Source: Aquamicrobium sp. (GTDB lineage Bacteria; Pseudomonadota; Alphaproteobacteria; Rhizobiales; Rhizobiaceae). Taken from it: a stretch of DNA of 64,000 nucleotides. Location: assembly GCA_019739225.1 (NCBI GenBank), contig JAHHDT010000005.1, positions 248,001-312,000 of the forward strand. The letters run 5' to 3'. The notes beneath the pieces were generated by a model. It saw nothing but the letters and a program-made list of their open reading frames with translations. It ran no database searches and was not told the origin of the DNA. This document shows positions 41,235-50,400 of the stretch, in pieces. The translations under genes and the position numbers were made by a program. How positions within the stretch are numbered: position 1 is the first letter of the stretch; the number at the start of each line of letters is the position of its first letter.

Positions 41235-42809
41235 CTACCCGAGCTGCACCGCGATCCAGATCAGCGTCGCCGCGATGACCCATAGCGCTATGCGCCCGGA
41301 GCGCGTGCGCCGTGCCTCGGCGCGCCCGATCTTGTCGGCCGTTTCGTCGTCGAACCGAAGCCCGTTCTCGGCCATCGCGTCGATCTCGCGCGACAGCCGT
41401 TCGGTGCGCGCAGCAAGGTCGGGTGCCTGGCGGGCCAGCGAAACCAGCGCGCCGACGCCGTCGCGGGCGTCCTCGAGCATGCCGCGCGGCCCGAGATTGG
41501 CCCGGATCCAGTCGCCCACCACCGGCTCCGACGTCTTCCACATGTTGAAGGCAGGGTCGAGCGTGCGCGCCACGCCCTCCACCACCACCATGGTCTTCTG
41601 CAGCAGCACCAGCTCGGTCCGGGTTTGCATGTCGAACAGCTCTGTCACCTCGAACAGCAACGTCAGCAGCCGCGCCATGGAGATGGTTTCGGCCGGCTGC
41701 CCGTGGATTGGCTCGCCGATGGCGCGGATCGCCTGCGCGAAGGCGTGCACGTCGTGGGTGCGCGGCACGTAGCCGGCCTCGAAATGCACCTCCGCGACGC
41801 GAAGATAATCGCGCGTGATGAAGCCGTAGAGGATTTCAGCGAGGAACCGGCGTTCCTTCTTTCCGAGCCGCCCGGCAATGCCGAGGTCGACCGCGACGAT
41901 GGTGCCGTCCGCTTCCACGAACAGGTTGCCGGGATGCATGTCGGCATGGAAGAAGCCGTCGCGCAGCGTGTGGCGCAGGAACGACTGGATCAGTGTGGCC
42001 GCCAGCGCCTTGAGGTCATGCCCCGCGGCGCGCAGGCCCTCGATGTCGTTCATCTTGACGCCGTCGATCCACTCCATGGTGACGACGTCGCGCCCGGTGC
42101 GCTCCCAGTCCACCCAAGGCACGCGGAAGCCCGGGTCGTCGCGCGTGTTCTCGCCCAGTTCGGACAATGCGGCCGCTTCGAGCCTCAGATCCATTTCGAT
42201 CTTGGTCGTCTGCGCAAGCGTCTGCGTCACCTCGACAGGCTTCAGCCTGCGCGAGGAAGGCATGAAGCGCTCCTGCATCCGCGCTGCTATGAAATAGCTT
42301 TCCAGGTCGTTGAAGAAGCGCCGGCGAACGCCTGGCCGGATGACCTTCACCGCGACCTTCGTCTCGGCGCCGTCCCGCGGCACGGCCGCCGGGTGCACCT
42401 GCGCGATCGATGCGGCCGCGATCGGCGCGTCGAAATGCCGGTAGAGTTCCGTGATCGGTCGCCCCAGCGATTCCTCGATCTCGGCGACAGCTTCCGCGGT
42501 CGGGAAGGTCTTCATCCGGTCCTGGAGATTGGCGAGATCCATCGCCACATCGGCACCGACGACGTCAGGGCGCGTCGCCAGGAACTGCCCGAGCTTCACG
42601 TAGGACGGCCCCAGGCGATCGACGGCGAGAGACATCCTCTGGCTGCGCTCGCGATTCTTCACCTTGCGCCGCGCAAGCAGTTTCGCCGTCCGCCATGCCA
42701 TGCGCGGCGCGCCGGTAAGCTGGTCGCCCGGCAGGGCCGCGAACACGCCCTCGCGTGCGAGAATCCAGCCGGCGCGAACGAGCCGGAAATAGGCGCCCAA
42801 AGTACTCAT
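41235..42809 (-). CDS. ubiB: 2-polyprenylphenol hydroxylase accessory kinase-like protein
   Basis: UbiB is an atypical protein-kinase-like ATPase needed for ubiquinone synthesis and positioned at the inner membrane. It is 524 residues. The KxGQ motif is GPSYVKLGQFLATRPDVV near residue 70; the Ala-rich loop is APIAAASIAQVHPA; the catalytic-loop equivalent is HADMHPGNLFVEADG near residue 288; and DLGIAGRLGKKE supplies the metal-binding Asp. A C-terminal hydrophobic segment, IALWVIAATLIWIAVQL, is the membrane anchor. It follows ubiE on the same strand with a 13-bp gap. Confidence 0.94.
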   Translation of the reverse strand: MSTLGAYFRLVRAGWILAREGVFAALPGDQLTGAPRMAWRTAKLLARRKVKNRERSQRMSLAVDRLGPSYVKLGQFLATRPDVVGADVAMDLANLQDRMKTFPTAEAVAEIEESLGRPITELYRHFDAPIAAASIAQVHPAAVPRDGAETKVAVKVIRPGVRRRFFNDLESYFIAARMQERFMPSSRRLKPVEVTQTLAQTTKIEMDLRLEAAALSELGENTRDDPGFRVPWVDWERTGRDVVTMEWIDGVKMNDIEGLRAAGHDLKALAATLIQSFLRHTLRDGFFHADMHPGNLFVEADGTIVAVDLGIAGRLGKKERRFLAEILYGFITRDYLRVAEVHFEAGYVPRTHDVHAFAQAIRAIGEPIHGQPAETISMARLLTLLFEVTELFDMQTRTELVLLQKTMVVVEGVARTLDPAFNMWKTSEPVVGDWIRANLGPRGMLEDARDGVGALVSLARQAPDLAARTERLSREIDAMAENGLRFDDETADKIGRAEARRTRSGRIALWVIAATLIWIAVQLG

Positions 42810-42822
42810 ACGGCCGCCTGCT

Positions 42823-43599
42823 TCAAAGCTTCCAGCCCGAATGCAGCGCCGCGATGCCGCCCGAATAATCGCGCCAGGTCACGCGGTCGAAGCCGGCTTT
42901 CCGGATCATCGCCGCGAAATTCTCCTGGTTGGGGAACTTGGCGATGGACTCCACCAGATAGCGGTAGGGCTCGCCCTCGCCGGCCACCATTTCGCCGATG
43001 CGCGGAATGGCGTTGAAGGACCATGCCTCATAGGCCTTGTCCAGAAGCGGCATCTGCACTTCCGAGAATTCGAGGCAGAGGAGGCGCCCGCCCGGTTTCA
43101 ACACGCGAAACGCTTCGCCAAGCGCCACATCGATACGCGGCACGTTGCGGATGCCAAACGCGATCGTATAGGCGTCGAAAGTCCGGTCTTCGAAGGGCAG
43201 TTCCTCGGCGTTCGCCTCGACGAAATCGATATGCTGGGCGATGCCGCGCTGCTCTGCCCGGTCGCGGCCCACGGCCAGCATAGACCCGTTGATGTCCAGC
43301 ACGGTCGCATGCGCGTTGCGCCGCGAAGCCTCGATGATACGGAACGCGATGTCGCCCGTTCCGCCGGCAACGTCCAGCACGCGCCAGCCGGGCCGCCTTG
43401 GTGGGTTCAGCCAGGCCACCATCGCATCCTTCCAGAGACGGTGCAGACCGCCCGACATCAGGTCGTTCATCAGGTCGTAGCGGTTGGCGACCTTGTGGAA
43501 CACGTCGTTGACGAGACCCTGCTTCTCGCCAGCGCCGACCTCGCGAAAGCCGTAGGCCGTCTCCATGCCGCCCGTGGCGGTCGTGCGCTGTTCCGACAT
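42823..43599 (-). CDS. ubiE: Bifunctional demethylmenaquinone/2-methoxy-6-polyprenyl-1,4-benzoquinol methyltransferase
   Basis: UbiE C-methylates the quinol ring in ubiquinone (and menaquinone) synthesis. It is 258 residues. The two family signatures are present: [18 protein letters not shown] near residue 40, and [27 protein letters not shown] in the C-terminal half. SAM motif I is [15 protein letters not shown], and [18 protein letters not shown] is also conserved. The ATG at 43599 has AGGTGAG upstream; longer in-frame starts run into the divergent deaminase gene. It heads the ubiE-ubiB unit, divergent from the adenosine deaminase gene. Confidence 0.94.
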   Translation of the reverse strand: MSEQRTTATGGMETAYGFREVGAGEKQGLVNDVFHKVANRYDLMNDLMSGGLHRLWKDAMVAWLNPPRRPGWRVLDVAGGTGDIAFRIIEASRRNAHATVLDINGSMLAVGRDRAEQRGIAQHIDFVEANAEELPFEDRTFDAYTIAFGIRNVPRIDVALGEAFRVLKPGGRLLCLEFSEVQMPLLDKAYEAWSFNAIPRIGEMVAGEGEPYRYLVESIAKFPNQENFAAMIRKAGFDRVTWRDYSGGIAALHSGWKL

Positions 43600-43711
43600 A
43601 TGCTCACCTGTTCGAATTTTGGCCGGACCATAGCCGATCGCGGAACGGGGCGCTATTGTCGAAGCCGCGATGAACGGCCGCGCCTCGCGGCGGCGAGACG
43701 AGGAGAATGCG

Positions 43712-44692
43712 ATGGCGCTGAAGGCCGAACTGCACTGCCATGTGGAAGGCGCCGCCGCGCCCGATCTGGTGATCGAACAGGCACGCAAATACGACAAGCC
43801 GGTCGAACCTTTCATCCGTGACGGATCTTTCGTCTGGCACGATTTCACATCCTTTCTCGCCGCCTACGATTTCGCTGCCGACCTGTTCCGCACGGAAGAG
43901 GACTACGCGAAGCTCACAGAGCACTACCTGACCGGCCTGGCGCGCGACGGCGCGATCTATTCCGAGGTCTTCACCTCGCCCGACCACGCCACCAAGGCCG
44001 GTCTTTCGCCGAAGGCATACACCGATGCGCTCGGCGAAGGCATGATGCGCGCCAAGGCCAAGACCGGCATCGAAGGCCGCATGATCGTCACTGGCGTGCG
44101 TCATTTCGGGGTCGAATCGGTCGAGGCTGCGGCACGCTTTGCGGCCAAATGCGGCCATCCGCTGGTCACCGGCTACGGCATGGCGGGCGAGGAGCGTTTC
44201 GGGGAGGTCGAGGATTACGTCCGCGCCTTCGAGATCGCGCGCGAGGCAGGCCTCGGCATCACCGTTCATGCCGGCGAACTGGCTGGCTGGGAAAGCGTGC
44301 AGGCCGCGCTCGACCATCTGCGACCGTCACGTATCGGCCACGGTGTTCGAGCGATTGAAAACCCAGATCTCGTCAGACGCATCGCCGCCGAAGGCATCGT
44401 GCTCGAGGTCTGCCCGGTCTCGAACATCGAACTCAAGGTTTTCCCGTCCTTTGCCGAGCATCCGTTCCCGGCGCTGCGCAAGGCAGGGTGCAAGGTCACG
44501 CTCAATTCCGACGATCCGCCCTATTTCTGGACGTCGCTGAAGCGCGAATACGAGGTGGCGGCCGAGCATTTCGGCCTATCCGACAAGGATCTGAGTCAGA
44601 TCACGCGCGCCGCGATCGAGGCCGCCTTCGTCGACCGCAAGACGCGGGCGGCGTTGCTGGCAAGGCTCGATGCGCCCGCATCGCGTCACTGA
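43712..44692 (+). CDS. add: Adenosine deaminase
   Basis: This cytoplasmic zinc enzyme converts adenosine and deoxyadenosine to inosine forms. It is 326 residues. The metal ligands begin at His8 and His10 in [11 protein letters not shown], then His in [11 protein letters not shown] with its catalytic Glu, His in RIGHGVRAI, and the Asp pair in [13 protein letters not shown]. The ATG at 43712 has AGGAG and begins the conserved sequence; a start at 43670 would add 14 residues. It feeds inosine to the purine-nucleoside phosphorylase encoded at 33956. Upp follows 93 bp later, on the same strand. Adenine-deaminase activity is a less likely alternative. Confidence 0.92.
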   Translation: MALKAELHCHVEGAAAPDLVIEQARKYDKPVEPFIRDGSFVWHDFTSFLAAYDFAADLFRTEEDYAKLTEHYLTGLARDGAIYSEVFTSPDHATKAGLSPKAYTDALGEGMMRAKAKTGIEGRMIVTGVRHFGVESVEAAARFAAKCGHPLVTGYGMAGEERFGEVEDYVRAFEIAREAGLGITVHAGELAGWESVQAALDHLRPSRIGHGVRAIENPDLVRRIAAEGIVLEVCPVSNIELKVFPSFAEHPFPALRKAGCKVTLNSDDPPYFWTSLKREYEVAAEHFGLSDKDLSQITRAAIEAAFVDRKTRAALLARLDAPASRH

Positions 44693-44785
44693 CAAATTTG
44701 TGGTTGTCGAAACGCGCACGGTATCTCCTTTGCCGCGCAGTCGTTAATATCGCCGGCAATCAACGGATTTCGGAGAGCAAGGCAC

Positions 44786-45415
44786 ATGAATGGCGTAACC
44801 GTGGTCGATCACCCGCTTGTCCAGCACAAGCTCACCATCATGCGCGACAAGGAAACCTCGACGGCCAGCTTTCGCCGCCTGCTGCGCGAGATTTCGCTGC
44901 TCTTGTGCTACGAGGTCACGCGCGAGCTGGACCTGACCACACGCACCATCGAGACGCCGCTGATGACGATGGAAGCGCCGACACTCGAGGGCAAGAAGCT
45001 TGTGTTCGCTTCGGTCCTGCGCGCCGGCAACGGCCTGCTCGACGGCATGCTCGACCTGGTGCCGGCCGCCCGTGTCGCTCACATCGGCCTCTATCGCGAC
45101 CACGACACGCTGGAGGCAGTGGAATATTTCTTCAAGGCGCCGGGCGACCTAGAGGATCGTCTCGTCATCGTGGTGGACCCGATGCTTGCGACGGCGAACT
45201 CGGCGATAGCGGCCGTCGACAAGCTCAAGCAGCGCGGCGCCACAAATGTACGCTTCCTCTGCCTGTTGGCCGCGCCGGAAGGCATCGAGCGCTTCACCTC
45301 GGCCCATCCCGACGTGCCGGTCTTCACCGCGTCGATCGACGAGAAGCTCAACGAGAAGGGCTACATCGTGCCGGGCCTCGGCGATGCCGGAGACAGGATG
45401 TACGGCACGAAGTAG
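44786..45415 (+). CDS. upp: Uracil phosphoribosyltransferase
   Basis: Upp joins uracil with PRPP to give UMP in pyrimidine salvage. It is 209 residues, as usual. The PRPP loop is [21 protein letters not shown]. The flexible substrate segment is [32 protein letters not shown]. The uracil site is the C-terminal [16 protein letters not shown]. It completes the route from imported cytidine or thymidine-type nucleosides, through cdd and the phosphorylases, to nucleotides. No clear terminator follows; a short ACGCCG/CGGCGT hairpin lies near 45427. Confidence 0.96.
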   Translation: MNGVTVVDHPLVQHKLTIMRDKETSTASFRRLLREISLLLCYEVTRELDLTTRTIETPLMTMEAPTLEGKKLVFASVLRAGNGLLDGMLDLVPAARVAHIGLYRDHDTLEAVEYFFKAPGDLEDRLVIVVDPMLATANSAIAAVDKLKQRGATNVRFLCLLAAPEGIERFTSAHPDVPVFTASIDEKLNEKGYIVPGLGDAGDRMYGTK

Positions 45416-45470
45416 GCCGCGACCTACGCCGTTTTGCGGCGTTGCGGCTCGCCGGCGATCGATCGCTTTT

Positions 45471-47252
45471 TCAGGCCACCACCCTGCTTGGCGCGTTGGC
45501 TTCGCCATGTGCTGCAGGATCGTAGATGACCATGCGGTTTCGGCCCTGTTGCTTGGCTGCATAAAGGGCGTGGTCGGCCTTGCTGGCGGCGCTTTCGAGC
45601 GTATCCGCAACTCCGACGAGATGCGCCCCGATGGACGTGGTGACGTACAGCTTCGAGCCGCCGGCAATATCGATCGGACGTGAGCGGATCGTGTTGAGTA
45701 TCTTGTCGCCGATGACTGCCAGTGCGCGCATGTCGCAGGCCTTGAGGATCACCACGAACTCGTCGCCGCCCCAGCGCGCGCACAAATCCTGTTCGCGGGT
45801 GACTTCGAGCAGCCGCTTTGCCACCTCGGCAATGACGTCGTCTCCGGCCACATGGCCATGGCCGTCATTGATGGCCTTGAAGTTGTCGATGTCGAGGATC
45901 AGCAGGCCGGGACGCGGCGCGTCGATGGCCATGCGTCTTTCTTCCTGCGCGAAGGCCTCCACGAAGCCGCGACGGTTCAGTACGCCGCTGAGCTGGTCGA
46001 CATAGGCGATCCGTTCGAGCTGTTCGGTACGCTGGCGCACAGCCGCCTCCAGCATGGCCCTGTCTGTGCCGACGGCCCGCGCCATCACGTTGAGCGTGCG
46101 GGCAAGCCGTGCGATCTCGTCCGAACCCTTGTCGTCGGCGGCCTGTGAGAAATCGCCCGCCTCGATACGCCGCACGACGGTTTCCGTGCGCGCCAGCCGG
46201 TCGAGCACGCTCCGCTTGAACAGATAGGTGACCAACGCCGCGGCGCAGAGCATCACCAGCCCGATCAGGGCGGCAATGGGGCCGAAAAGGCGACGGTCGA
46301 TGATCGTGCCGACATCCATCACCGTCACGTTGTACCAGCCCAGTTCGCGCAGATGGCCGACACCGACGAGCATGTTGGCGCCGTTCACCTCGAGGAAGCG
46401 GGCTTCTGCTTTGCCGCCGCCTTGTGCCGCCACCTCGTCCATCATCGCTGCAAACGTGGCCCGGTCCGCAGCCGTATCGAGGAACCGGAAGAAAGTCTTC
46501 TTGTCGTCGTCCTGCTTGGTCAGGCTGCGGAAATCGATCAGGCTGGCGTCCCGGCTGGCCTGTACCGCGCCCGAACGGTCGACGAACATGCTTTCGACAC
46601 CGGGCTGGTCGGTCTCAACCACCTCGCGCAGGAACGTTGTCAGGTCGATGCCCGTGCCGACGACGCCGAGCACGTCGCCATCTTCCTCGATCACGCAGTT
46701 CATCCAGACCTTGGTCACCGCAAGCACGACGTCGTGATTGACGTTTAGATGGCATCCGGGGCCGGCGGCGAGCGTCTTGTAGTACCAGTCGTCGCTCGGC
46801 GTATCGGGGGAGACGGTGTAGCGAAGCTGGTTGCCGGTATAGGTGCCGTCCTGGTCGTTGAAATAGTAATTGCCGGACGAGCCAACGATGAAGAAGTAAC
46901 TGCGATCGATGAACGTTCGCCGGAAATGCTCCAGCTCGGCAATACCGCGCGCCTTGCGGTCGGCATCAAGCTCGTCCTGTGCCCAGTCGATGATCGTCGG
47001 CGAGCGCATCAGGGTTTCCGCCAGGGCCACCTCGCGACGCAGCGCCTCCAGACCGCGATAGCGGTCATAGAGGATCTGCCGCTCGGCGAAGAGCGTGCCC
47101 AGCGTCACCACGGTCCGGTCGACGATCCAGACGAAGGCAAGCGCAGCCGGTATCGCGACGGTGACGAAAGCCGCAAGAGTCAGGACAAGGACGCGCAGCC
47201 GCAGGCTGGCGGCGAATTTCCGCTTCAGCGACGTCAGAGTGCTGGCTTCCAT
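45471..47252 (-). CDS. Membrane sensor diguanylate cyclase (CACHE-HAMP-GGDEF)
   Basis: This is a c-di-GMP synthase of 593 residues. A first membrane helix (LRVLVLTLAAFVTVAIPAALAFVWIV) is followed by a periplasmic double-CACHE-like sensor to about residue 315 (SYFFIVGSSGNYYFNDQDGTYTGNQLRY). A second helix lies near 322-343, a HAMP segment follows (LARTETVVRRIEAGDFSQ), then the GGDEF domain. The active-site motif RWGGDEFVV is near residue 495, and an RxxD inhibitory site (REQD) lies five residues before it, so product inhibition is expected. The ATG at 47252 has GGGGAA upstream; 73 upstream in-frame residues lack family features. Confidence 0.9.
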   Translation of the reverse strand: MEASTLTSLKRKFAASLRLRVLVLTLAAFVTVAIPAALAFVWIVDRTVVTLGTLFAERQILYDRYRGLEALRREVALAETLMRSPTIIDWAQDELDADRKARGIAELEHFRRTFIDRSYFFIVGSSGNYYFNDQDGTYTGNQLRYTVSPDTPSDDWYYKTLAAGPGCHLNVNHDVVLAVTKVWMNCVIEEDGDVLGVVGTGIDLTTFLREVVETDQPGVESMFVDRSGAVQASRDASLIDFRSLTKQDDDKKTFFRFLDTAADRATFAAMMDEVAAQGGGKAEARFLEVNGANMLVGVGHLRELGWYNVTVMDVGTIIDRRLFGPIAALIGLVMLCAAALVTYLFKRSVLDRLARTETVVRRIEAGDFSQAADDKGSDEIARLARTLNVMARAVGTDRAMLEAAVRQRTEQLERIAYVDQLSGVLNRRGFVEAFAQEERRMAIDAPRPGLLILDIDNFKAINDGHGHVAGDDVIAEVAKRLLEVTREQDLCARWGGDEFVVILKACDMRALAVIGDKILNTIRSRPIDIAGGSKLYVTTSIGAHLVGVADTLESAASKADHALYAAKQQGRNRMVIYDPAAHGEANAPSRVVA

Positions 47253-47472
47253 GAATTCCCCGGTGCTGCAACTTTGGTCGGATTGGCCAAAGCCATTCCC
47301 CTGCCTAAAGGCGGTATTTATCCGAACTTTGGTTAAAAGACAGCCATTGCGCCGCCGCGGCCAACAGGCTTTGCGCGGGCAACCTATTGACGGAATGCAG
47401 GCGCGGGCGCAGAGCGTCCAAATGCGGAGCTTCTGCCGACCGCATTTCCTCGCCGTTTGCCCCGGAGGCATC

Positions 47473-47811
47473 GTGACCTATTCAGGACTGTTTCAACTCG
47501 GCGCATCGACCGTGATCTTCGTGCTGGCGGCCAGTGCCGCAAAAGGCTGGACTATAACCCCCACCCACTGGCGGCTGGCGCTGGTGCTGGCGCTCTACAC
47601 GGCTGGCAACCTGATCATGCTGCGCCTCATCCGCGAGTTCGGCATGGGCGTGGCTCTCAGCCTTTCTGCCGTCATCCAGCTTGTCGCCGTCAACCTCGTC
47701 GCCTTCCTCTGGTTCGGCGAGAAGGTCGACACGCTGCAGGGGTTGGGCATCCTTGCTGCGGTCGCGGCCATAGGCTTGATTACTGTCGGCCCCTACCTGT
47801 CCGCGCGCTGA
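47473..47811 (+). CDS. Small DMT/EamA-like membrane protein
   Basis: This is a 112-residue protein with four hydrophobic segments: LFQLGASTVIFVLAASAAKGW, WRLALVLALYTAGNLIMLRLI, VALSLSAVIQLVAVNLVAFLWF and LQGLGILAAVAAIGLITVGPYL. The layout and the FGEKVDTLQGLGILA ending are those of a four-helix small-multidrug-resistance or EamA half-unit. The GTG at 47473 has a perfect GGAGG five bases before it, and starts further upstream would add a non-hydrophobic tail. It lies between two diguanylate cyclase genes, divergent from one and convergent with the other. Substrate unknown. Confidence 0.75.
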   Translation: MTYSGLFQLGASTVIFVLAASAAKGWTITPTHWRLALVLALYTAGNLIMLRLIREFGMGVALSLSAVIQLVAVNLVAFLWFGEKVDTLQGLGILAAVAAIGLITVGPYLSAR

Positions 47812-47818
47812 GGTTCCG

Positions 47819-48937
47819 CTAGTCGCCGCGATAGATCAGCCAGTTCTTGGCAAAGTTGCTGGCAGACAGCGACGAGAAGCGCGTCACACGGTTCCGTCCC
47901 GCTGATTTGGACGTATAGAGCGCGCGATCGGCCTTCACGTAGAGGTCGTCGGGGCTCTGCGCCTGCGTGGCCATGCAGATGCCCAGCGAGATCGTGATCG
48001 GTCCATAGTTGGTGCCATTCGCGACGTTGACGAAAGGCGCCTCCATCACCGCTTGCCGAAGCTCCTCGGCAAGTCTCGCGGTCGCCTCCTCTCCCGAGCC
48101 TTCGAGGATGACCGCGAATTCCTCACCGCCGGTGCGCGCAACGAAGGTGCGTTCCTTGACGGTGGAGCGCAGGATGCTGGCGACGATCTGGATGATGCGG
48201 TCCCCGACCGGATGTCCGAAGCGGTCGTTGACCGACTTGAAGCTGTCGATGTCCGCGAGGATCAGGGCGCCAAAGGCAATGCCGCGATTGCTGTCGTAGA
48301 TGCCGGAGACCGCCTGGTCGAAGGCACGTCGGTTCTGCAACTGGGTCAGCGAATCCGTTTCCGCGAGGCGCTTGTATTCCTCGAGCTTGGATTTGACGTC
48401 GCGCAGCTCTTCCGACTTGTTGGTGATGGAGGAGACGATATGGCTGCGGTTCTCGATCGACGCCCGCGTGGCGGTCGCGGTCACGCCCACGATCTTTTCG
48501 AGAAACTCGCGGGTGATCGCGTGCCTGTTGCCGAGTCCGTTCGAGGTCTCGCCAAGGATCTTGCTGTAGGTCTCCATGGAACTCCGCTCCTTCTTGAGGA
48601 GCGTGATGATCTCGTCGAGCTTGATCGTGATGGAATCCCGCGCCTCGTCGGCAGCGCCTTCGTTCGGGCGCGACAGGAAGCGGCGGGCGATCTCGTCGAG
48701 CTGCTTTTGCATGGGGCGTCCGCCGAGTGCCGAAAGCGCGTCGGACAGCTCCTTGTTCCCGGCGGTTATGGCTTCGTAGAACAGTTCGTAATTGCGTGGC
48801 AGCGGCACCACGCCGAGCTGCCGCAGCGTCAAGACGACGGTCGCCGCGGCGTCGGGGCGATTGCCTGTCCCCTCGGCGCGGCGCGGCTCCGGCTGGTCCG
48901 GCGCCTGTGTCGTTGGCCTACCTGTCCCCAAACTCAT
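47819..48937 (-). CDS. Soluble diguanylate cyclase (GGDEF)
   Basis: This is a c-di-GMP synthase of 372 residues from the ATG at 48937. An N-terminal helical region (VLTLRQLGVVPLPRNYELFYEAITAGNKELSDAL) precedes a coiled coil (KSEELRDVKSKLEEYKRLAETD) and then the GGDEF domain with LILADIDSFKSVNDRFGHPVGDRIIQ and an active site ARTGGEEFAVIL near residue 270. The RxxD inhibitory site is absent (KERT in that position), so feedback control is not expected. An in-frame ATG at 49009 would add 24 residues; the choice is uncertain because GAGGG touches the 48937 ATG directly. A CtrA-type box lies just upstream. Confidence 0.88.
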   Translation of the reverse strand: MSLGTGRPTTQAPDQPEPRRAEGTGNRPDAAATVVLTLRQLGVVPLPRNYELFYEAITAGNKELSDALSALGGRPMQKQLDEIARRFLSRPNEGAADEARDSITIKLDEIITLLKKERSSMETYSKILGETSNGLGNRHAITREFLEKIVGVTATATRASIENRSHIVSSITNKSEELRDVKSKLEEYKRLAETDSLTQLQNRRAFDQAVSGIYDSNRGIAFGALILADIDSFKSVNDRFGHPVGDRIIQIVASILRSTVKERTFVARTGGEEFAVILEGSGEEATARLAEELRQAVMEAPFVNVANGTNYGPITISLGICMATQAQSPDDLYVKADRALYTSKSAGRNRVTRFSSLSASNFAKNWLIYRGD

Positions 48938-49035
48938 CCCTCGCCACGCGTGCGAAACGGCATCCCGCAGGCCAACCCTGCGGACCGTCGCGCTATCCGC
49001 ACCCCACATATTTGAATCAAGCTACCCCTACGTCA

Positions 49036-49050
49036 TTAAGCGTAGGTTAA
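49036..49050. promoter_or_regulatory. CtrA-type binding site
   Basis: TTAA-GCGTAGG-TTAA matches the CtrA consensus TTAA-N7-TTAA without mismatch. It lies 27-41 bp upstream of the longer diguanylate cyclase start (49009) and 99-113 bp upstream of the shorter one (48937). The neighbouring bases CCTACG and CGTAGG (49027-49046) also form an inverted repeat. Regulation by the cell-cycle regulator CtrA is therefore plausible; the divergent dehydrogenase gene begins 156 bp away. Confidence 0.55.
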
Positions 49051-49205
49051 GTGCAATGGTCCCCGTCGCCCGACCTTCGCTCCCTTAGCATGACCCCGCG
49101 CAATCACAATACGCCAACAACATTCCGTGAAGCGGAACACATGCCGTCAGAGCGCCTTAAGTGTGTAAGCAACCTCGACATTCGCCCGACCACAAAGGAC
49201 CTTAC

Positions 49206-50357
49206 ATGCATCGTTCTCTGTTTCACGCGCTGGCAGCATCACTGGCCGTTTCAAGCTTGTCCCTGCCGGCCCACGCGATCGAGGAAACCTTCGAGACTGA
49301 AACAGGCCCGATCCGCGTCTCGACGGTCGCCGATGGCCTGAGGCATCCCTGGGCGATCGCGTTTCTGCCGGGCAGCACAGGGATGCTGGTCACGGAACGC
49401 GCCGGCAATCTCCGGCACATCGGCGAAGACGGGTCCGTCTCCGAGCCCATCGGCGGCGTGCCGGAGGTCGACGCGAGAGGTCAGGGAGGCCTTCTGGACG
49501 TTGCTCTCGATCCGGATTTCGAAGAAAACCGACTGGTCTATCTCAGCTTCGCCGAGGCGGGCGAGGGCGGCAACGGCACGGCGGTTGCGCGCGGTCGTCT
49601 GAATGAAGACTTGTCGGCGCTCGAAGATGTCGAGATCATCTTCAGCCAGCAGCCCAAGGTTCAGAGCCGGGCGCATTTCGGATCGCGGCTGGTTTTCGAC
49701 GGCGAGGGCCATCTCTACGTCACGCTGGGCGAGCGTTCGCAGGCGCAGTTCCGCGGACAGGCGCAGGATCTGGACTCCCACCTCGGCAAGATCGTGCGCA
49801 TCAATCCCGACGGCAGCGTGCCCGACGACAATCCGTTTGTGGGGCAGGACGACGCGTTGCCCGAAATTTGGGCCTACGGCGTACGCAACGTGCAGGCCGC
49901 AGCCCTCCATCCCGAAACCGGCGCCTTGTGGGAGATCGAGCATGGTCCGCGCGGTGGCGATGAACTCAACATCATCGAGCCGGGAGCGAATTACGGCTGG
50001 CCGCTGGTCACGCTCGGCGTCGAATATAGTGGCGGTACCATCGGCGAGGGACTGGAAACCGCGGAGGGCATGGTCGACGCCATCTACACATGGACCCCGG
50101 TCATCGCGCCTTCGGGCATGATGTTCTACGGCGGTGATATTTTCGAGGAGTGGCAGGGCGATCTCTTCGTCGGCGGGCTCGCTTCGACGGCTCTCGTGCG
50201 GCTCGAACTCGAGGGAGACCGCGTGACTCACGAGGAGCGGCTGCTCGAGCCGCTCAGCCTGCGCATCCGCGACGTTGCCGAAGGGCCGGACGGCGGGATC
50301 TACGTGGCGACGGACGAGCAGAACGGCGGCATCCTGCGCATCGAGCCCGCCGACTGA
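49206..50357 (+). CDS. PQQ-dependent soluble aldose sugar dehydrogenase (YliI/Asd-like)
   Basis: This is a periplasmic six-bladed beta-propeller dehydrogenase of 383 residues, with a signal peptide cleaved near PAHA. The start at 49206 has AAAGGA. HPWAIAFLPGSTGMLVTERAG, GGLLDVALDPDFEENRLVYLSFAE, GSRLVFDGEGHLYVTLGERS, LGKIVRINPDGSVPDDNPF, and EIEHGPRGGDELNIIEPGANYGWP are the family's conserved blades. His residues of the catalytic and PQQ-binding sites are expected at HFGSR-type and EHGPRGGDEL positions. It oxidises aldoses to lactones and passes electrons to the respiratory chain. PQQ synthesis genes are not in the window. Confidence 0.9.
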   Translation: MHRSLFHALAASLAVSSLSLPAHAIEETFETETGPIRVSTVADGLRHPWAIAFLPGSTGMLVTERAGNLRHIGEDGSVSEPIGGVPEVDARGQGGLLDVALDPDFEENRLVYLSFAEAGEGGNGTAVARGRLNEDLSALEDVEIIFSQQPKVQSRAHFGSRLVFDGEGHLYVTLGERSQAQFRGQAQDLDSHLGKIVRINPDGSVPDDNPFVGQDDALPEIWAYGVRNVQAAALHPETGALWEIEHGPRGGDELNIIEPGANYGWPLVTLGVEYSGGTIGEGLETAEGMVDAIYTWTPVIAPSGMMFYGGDIFEEWQGDLFVGGLASTALVRLELEGDRVTHEERLLEPLSLRIRDVAEGPDGGIYVATDEQNGGILRIEPAD

Positions 50358-50400
50358 CGAGTGCCGACGAGGCAACCCCGAAAAGCCGGTACGGGCGCGT

